This document shows positions 60,654 to 64,000 of a stretch of 64,000 nucleotides of DNA, one piece after another. A model generated the notes under the pieces. It ran no database searches, was not told the origin of the DNA, and worked only from the letters and a program-made list of their open reading frames with translations. Positions within the stretch are counted from its first letter, which is position 1. Every line of letters begins with the position of its first letter. Source of the stretch: Sphingomonas sp. Root720 (GTDB lineage: Bacteria > Pseudomonadota > Alphaproteobacteria > Sphingomonadales > Sphingomonadaceae); the NCBI RefSeq assembly GCF_001428605.1, contig NZ_LMID01000001.1, forward strand, positions 62,001-126,000, in the 5' to 3' direction. A program made the position numbers and the translations under genes.

Positions 60654-62075
60654 ATGATCCCCATCGATCCCGTCTATCGCCGCGCGCGCTGGCTGTGCGG
60701 TACGTCCATGAGCCTGAGGCTTGCCATGGACCTGTGGCAGGGCGGCGCGGCGGCGTTTGGGCCCTCCTACGACTATTATGTCGACGGGGTGAATGGCAGC
60801 GATTCGAACGACGGGACGTCATTGGCGCAGGCGTGGAAATCGCTGAAGAAGATCGGCGCCATCTCACTTCCGGCGGCAGCTGTCCGGAGCGTGTTGGTGA
60901 AGGCCGGCACCCCCTACGACACGGCAGACGACTGGGTGGAGCGCAGCAACACTACCGCCGGCGGCAATGTCGGCGCTGGATCCATTCTCGATATAACGTT
61001 CGAGCCTGGCTGCGTCATGGACGGCTCCGTCGCCAACACCTCCGCCGCGGCCAACGCCTTTGAGTTCGCCAGCACCGACGAAGCGACGACAAGGATTTTC
61101 GGCAACGGCCTGACGATCCAGCATTACAACTACGATGTCGGTGGCGCCTCGCCGAACGGGATCGGCAATCGGGGCAAGAGCATCGTCCGCGCCTATGACG
61201 TGCATGTGGTCGACTGCGTCGATGGCTATTCCGCGCATGGCAATGCCAAGATGTTCGTCGACCGCGTCACGGCCTCAGGCTGCGCTAAGTCAGCGTACGG
61301 ACACGTCGAGAACGCGCACTTCGAGGCGCGGCGCAGCACCTTCACCGCCAAGGCCGGGGCCATCCTGGGCATCGGCGCGGTGGCGAGCGCGACGTCGACC
61401 GCGATCGTCGAGGACTGCATTCTCATCCCCGCGACGAGTGGTCAGACCCTCGGCGTGGACGGCACGGTCTTTACCCGCTGCCAGATCGGCACGCCTTCGC
61501 TCGGGGTCACGCTGACGAGCGGCTATGGCGTCGGCGGCACGATCAATCAGAGTTTCGTCAACGCCTACATAGACGGCCACCAGAAGGCCACGCTCTACCA
61601 GTGCTACGGAAAGTTCTCGACCCGCGTGCGGAGCGGGGGCGCCGTGCATGTGACCCGCTCCGTCATATCGGGGCCGGCGACGGGCGCGCCGGTGGCCTCC
61701 ATCATCTTCTCCAATTTCTCCGGCGGATCCTCCAAGCTGATCTTCAACGACAACATCGTCGAGACGGCCACCGCCGCCGCTTTTATGGACGTCAATTCCA
61801 CGGCTGCCGCAGCCCTTGTCTCCGCAGCGAGCGAGATCCACAACAACGTCCTGTCGGGCTCGGCGGCCTTCGATGCTGATCTCATCACGGCCGACAGCGG
61901 CAACACGGTCCGCACCGGCAGTTTCCGAGCCGATGCACTGATCGGCGCCGCGAACACGCTCGACCCGGACGATTACGGCTACGGGCCAGGGTCGCCGGCG
62001 ATCGGGGCAGCGACGGATGGCGGCAACTGCGGCTTCGCGATCGGCGCTGTCCCGCCCGTCGCGGAAGCAGCGTAG
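60654..62075 (+). CDS. Right-handed beta-helix protein (second spike-like)
   Basis: 473 residues. YYVDGVNGSDSNDGTSLAQAW followed by repeated strands (VHVVDCVDGYSAHGNAKMFV, FEARRSTFTAKAGAILGIG) is the parallel beta-helix arrangement of tailspikes and polysaccharide lyases. The end (GYGPGSPAIGAATDGGNC) is the conserved closing turn of many such proteins. It may be a depolymerase or second receptor-binding protein; no clear attachment domain. Confidence 0.78.
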   Translation: MIPIDPVYRRARWLCGTSMSLRLAMDLWQGGAAAFGPSYDYYVDGVNGSDSNDGTSLAQAWKSLKKIGAISLPAAAVRSVLVKAGTPYDTADDWVERSNTTAGGNVGAGSILDITFEPGCVMDGSVANTSAAANAFEFASTDEATTRIFGNGLTIQHYNYDVGGASPNGIGNRGKSIVRAYDVHVVDCVDGYSAHGNAKMFVDRVTASGCAKSAYGHVENAHFEARRSTFTAKAGAILGIGAVASATSTAIVEDCILIPATSGQTLGVDGTVFTRCQIGTPSLGVTLTSGYGVGGTINQSFVNAYIDGHQKATLYQCYGKFSTRVRSGGAVHVTRSVISGPATGAPVASIIFSNFSGGSSKLIFNDNIVETATAAAFMDVNSTAAAALVSAASEIHNNVLSGSAAFDADLITADSGNTVRTGSFRADALIGAANTLDPDDYGYGPGSPAIGAATDGGNCGFAIGAVPPVAEAA

Positions 62076-62263
62076 GGCGCGGCGTCAACGTCAGCCCACG
62101 CGACCACCCCGAGCAACTGCCCGCCCGTCACGACCTCGCACCATTCCCCGCTGCGCGCGAAGAACCGGGCGAGATACTCCCGACCAGAGCTCGTCTTGAT
62201 CCGCATCTCGCGCCCGTCGCGCCGATCGGGAGGGATGGTCTCGATAGGCCGGAACTCGCTCAA
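61979..62263 (-). CDS. Small phage protein, TTG start
   Basis: 94 residues (SEFRPIETIPPDRRDGREMR, VVTGGQLLGVVAWADVD). The TTG overlaps the upstream stop (TTGA), and the alternative upstream frame is implausible. Related to DUF551-like proteins by the PIETIPP section. It overlaps the end of the beta-helix gene by 97 bases on the opposite strand. Confidence 0.58.
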   Translation of the reverse strand: MSEFRPIETIPPDRRDGREMRIKTSSGREYLARFFARSGEWCEVVTGGQLLGVVAWADVDAAPYAASATGGTAPIAKPQLPPSVAAPIAGDPGP

Positions 62264-62511
62264 GGCTTGCCCGGCGGCGGCGTATCCCGCGCGTCCTCGA
62301 AAAGCTTCCGCGTGCCGGCGTAGGGAGGATAGGGCTCGTCCTCGCCCCACCGGCCCGGCCGCGACGCGAAGTTGCCCATGGACCGGTGCGCTTCCCTCAC
62401 GTCGTCGGGGCGGACGATCAGCGCGCCATGCTTCTCCAGCCACCGCTTGAGATAGGCGAAGTGGGCGGGCTCCATCATATATTGGAGGTCGTCGAGGTGG
62501 AGGCGGTGCAT
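62260..62511 (-). CDS. Small hypothetical phage protein
   Basis: 83 residues; LDDLQYMMEPAHFAYLKRWL suggests a helical domain, followed by a basic and Pro-rich tail. TTGA overlap at the end. Unknown function. Confidence 0.58.
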   Translation of the reverse strand: MHRLHLDDLQYMMEPAHFAYLKRWLEKHGALIVRPDDVREAHRSMGNFASRPGRWGEDEPYPPYAGTRKLFEDARDTPPPGKP

Positions 62512-62544
62512 CGGAACGAATGTTGAACATCGCGTGCGAGTCGG

Positions 62545-62730
62545 TCAATCCGCCTCCGCCGCCGCCATGATATCGAAGTCCCACCCGCGATGGCGCCAGA
62601 CGTAGAGCCCCGCGCGCCGCGGCTCACCGGGCTCATACCCGCACCGGAAGCGCAGCCAGACCATCGCGTTCGGGTCCTTGGGGCGGTCGCTGGTACCGGG
62701 GTTCGGGCGCCAGTTACGGTCGGTGGTCAA
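62545..62730 (-). CDS. Small hypothetical phage protein
   Basis: 61 residues, many aromatic and Arg (AMVWLRFRCGYEPGEPRRAG). ATGA overlap with the gene upstream. Unknown function. Confidence 0.55.
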   Translation of the reverse strand: MTTDRNWRPNPGTSDRPKDPNAMVWLRFRCGYEPGEPRRAGLYVWRHRGWDFDIMAAAEAD

Positions 62731-62987
62731 AGGTGAACGGCCTCATCGCGCAGCATCTCGGCGACGCGCTTCAAATAGGCGAGGTGCGCGCCGTCGCGTC
62801 CGTCGGGGATCAGCCTCTCGATCATCCGGGCAGCAACGAGATGCGGCGGCGAAGCAAAGCAGTCGCCATCGCGCATGCACCGGCCATTGTGCGAGCAATC
62901 GGGCCCGAACCCCTCACAGGCCAGCATCGCAGATCCGAACCTCGCTGGATCGGCGTCATGACGCAGATCGCGCTCGCTAACCCTCAC
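62727..62987 (-). CDS. Small Cys-containing phage protein
   Basis: 86 residues from GTG (GTGA overlap). Four Cys in CEGFGPDCSHNGRCMRDGDC might bind metal; then a helical C-terminus. Function unknown. Confidence 0.58.
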   Translation of the reverse strand: MRVSERDLRHDADPARFGSAMLACEGFGPDCSHNGRCMRDGDCFASPPHLVAARMIERLIPDGRDGAHLAYLKRVAEMLRDEAVHL

Positions 62988-63142
62988 CGCGCCCTCTCCC
63001 GCCGCGCCGGCCGATACGGGAACAGCGCGAGCTGGAACCCCTCCGCCGGATAGCGCGCGTCCAGCAGCAGGCAGACCGGGCAGCGGCAGCGCAGGAGCTC
63101 GAACCGGTCGGCCTGGATGACGATGGCGGGGGCGGGGTTCAT
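62984..63142 (-). CDS. Small phage protein
   Basis: 52 residues. FELLRCRCPVCLLLDARYPA has a CxCxxC set and a hydrophobic part. ATGA- and GTGA-coupled to neighbours. Confidence 0.58.
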   Translation of the reverse strand: MNPAPAIVIQADRFELLRCRCPVCLLLDARYPAEGFQLALFPYRPARRERAR

Positions 63143-63705
63143 GCAGAGCGCCACATGATCGGCTGCTGATCGCGGGCAATTCGGTGCCTCCCCCGCGCCA
63201 TCGGGTGGATCGGCGCACCGGATTTCGTCGTTCCCCAACACCACAGGTCCGGATACGGCTCAACGCCGGTCGCGATCTGCTCAACGACATGGTCGACCCA
63301 AAAGTCGTCCCACGCGATGTTGCCCCAGCAGACGAACACCTGATCGGCGGCCTTGGCGAGCGCGACGATATGTTCGACGTTCGCCAGCAGTGCGTCGCGA
63401 TCGTGCCACTCGCCGCTGAACGCCGCCTCGACGCGCCGCCGACATTCGCGCGGGTGTGGAGACACGAAGGGGTAGAGGTTCGCAGCGTCGTAGGCGCCGA
63501 AGCCGAAAAGCTGAAACCAAGCGTTCCACCACAGCGAAGTCGGGTCGTCTCGGTCGACGCCCGCATCCGATGGGTTGCAACCGATGACCAGCGCGCGCGG
63601 TCCCGGCCCCCACTTGCGGGAAAGGATGCGGCGGATGGTCGGGGTAACGAATTCGGCGCTGCGGAGCATCACCGGCGCGCCGAAGAGATCGAGGGGCTCC
63701 GTCAT
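63139..63705 (-). CDS. DUF1643 protein
   Basis: 188 residues. RALVIGCNPSDAGVDRDDPT, followed by NLYPFVSPHP and VFVCWGNIAW, is a clear DUF1643 sequence. The family is widespread in phages and plasmids, with a nucleotide- or nucleic-acid-related fold; function unknown. Start set at 63705, ATGA-linked to the upstream gene. Confidence 0.85.
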   Translation of the reverse strand: MTEPLDLFGAPVMLRSAEFVTPTIRRILSRKWGPGPRALVIGCNPSDAGVDRDDPTSLWWNAWFQLFGFGAYDAANLYPFVSPHPRECRRRVEAAFSGEWHDRDALLANVEHIVALAKAADQVFVCWGNIAWDDFWVDHVVEQIATGVEPYPDLWCWGTTKSGAPIHPMARGRHRIARDQQPIMWRSA

Positions 63706-63935
63706 GCGAACATATCCCACTGCACGGGCCGCGCGTCGATCGCAGCCGCCCTCCGCCGGGCATTCGCCGCCCATATCCGGAGCGTCGCCGCAAAGGCCGG
63801 ACTGCGAGCCCGGCGGGCCCGTGCCTCGCGGAGATAGACCCGCGCGCAATGAAGGTTGATCTCGCGCTCCTCGGCCGGCGTGGCGGGGCGCTCGACGACG
63901 GAGCCGCTGGCGGTGATGGTGAAGCGGGCGGTCAT
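63702..63935 (-). CDS. Hypothetical phage protein
   Basis: 77 residues, mostly a basic helix (LREARARRARSPAFAATLRI). ATGA overlap on both sides. Function unknown. Confidence 0.58.
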   Translation of the reverse strand: MTARFTITASGSVVERPATPAEEREINLHCARVYLREARARRARSPAFAATLRIWAANARRRAAAIDARPVQWDMFA

Positions 63936-64000
63936 AACGCCCACGCCGCCTGATCGGTGTCGACCGCCAGCGCCACGCGCAGCGGCGCGACCCAGATTGC
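63932..64000 (-). CDS. Phage gene, C-terminal part only
   Basis: The last 22 codons of a gene running off the right edge; the end reads IWVAPLRVALAVDTDQAAWA and Leu, then stop joined to the next start as ATGA. Shows the leftward operon continues beyond the window. Confidence 0.5.
   Translation of the reverse strand, partial: AIWVAPLRVALAVDTDQAAWAL

Larger units (their letters stand above)
12595..64000. mobile_element. Prophage, siphovirus-like; right end outside the window
   Basis: Everything from the tRNA to the right edge is phage-like: integrase, RecT, repressor with operators, DnaB, terminase, portal, capsid, tape measure, tail tip, endolysin. Left arm is transcribed leftward, right arm rightward, and a short leftward block follows the tail/lysis region. 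No disrupted structural gene was found, so the element could be functional. At least 51.4 kb is present. Confidence 0.95.

Noticed and set aside
12595-64000. Second copy of the tRNA-Gly 3' end as attR
   Set aside because: No match to the end of the tRNA was found by eye up to the right edge; attR is probably outside.

Overview
The window is high-GC, densely packed bacterial DNA with two parts. Positions 1-12594 look like host chromosome. Protein style (GspN-like, DUF983, DUF1289, a TonB-dependent receptor, a DsbD-like reductase) and strong GC3 suggest a sphingomonad-type alphaproteobacterium; this is inferred from protein resemblance, not from an rRNA or marker gene. The host part holds the end of a glycogen/alpha-glucan operon (phosphoglucomutase, glgX, a GH13 alpha-glucosidase), a TonB receptor behind a possible Zur box, a Tat-exported PhoD-type phosphatase, and leftward genes for a DUF1289 protein, a DsbD-like reductase, GspN and a DUF983 protein. 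It ends at tRNA-Gly(CCC).

From 12595 to the window's right edge everything seen is one prophage, inserted at the 3' end of tRNA-Gly with its tyrosine integrase next to the tRNA. The right attachment site is not in the window. A leftward early operon (24.2 to 12.6 kb) carries recT, a J-domain protein, a DUF5131 protein, an ASCH-like protein, an XF1762-like protein and many small coupled genes. At 24.2-25.9 kb is the immunity region: an S24/LexA-type repressor, a Cro-like protein and a small secreted protein. A near-identical 15-bp operator lies on each side, and the left one fills the spacer of a TTGACG-N16-TATTTT promoter.

The rightward early operon (25.6-34.3 kb) has transcription regulators, an adenine methyltransferase, a RuvC-like resolvase, DnaB and a DUF1376 initiator-like gene. 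Inside the last is a cluster of GTAGAC/GTCTAC repeats that looks like a lambda-style origin. An HNH nuclease leads into packaging (terminase small and large), then portal, minor head, DUF2213 protease/scaffold, decoration protein and DUF2184 major capsid protein. A four-gene cassette follows: methyltransferase, phosphoribosyltransferase-HAD and two glycosyltransferases. Next come head-tail joining, tail tube, a tail chaperone pair with an obvious A9 minus-one frameshift site, the tape measure, tail tip, a beta-helix fibre, an acyltransferase, lysis genes (GH19 endolysin, small membrane proteins, lipoprotein) and a second beta-helix protein. A leftward set of very small coupled genes runs off the right edge. 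This is a siphovirus-like layout.

The most notable points are the portal fused to a 2H-phosphoesterase (Acb1-like, anti-CBASS) C-terminal domain; an undescribed intergenic 12-13-base motif (TGGCGTCCGTAG) found six times in the late region, three times exactly 33 nt before a start codon; the sugar-transfer cassette; the operator pair; the in-gene iterons; and an 18-bp minisatellite encoding a hexapeptide beta-helix.
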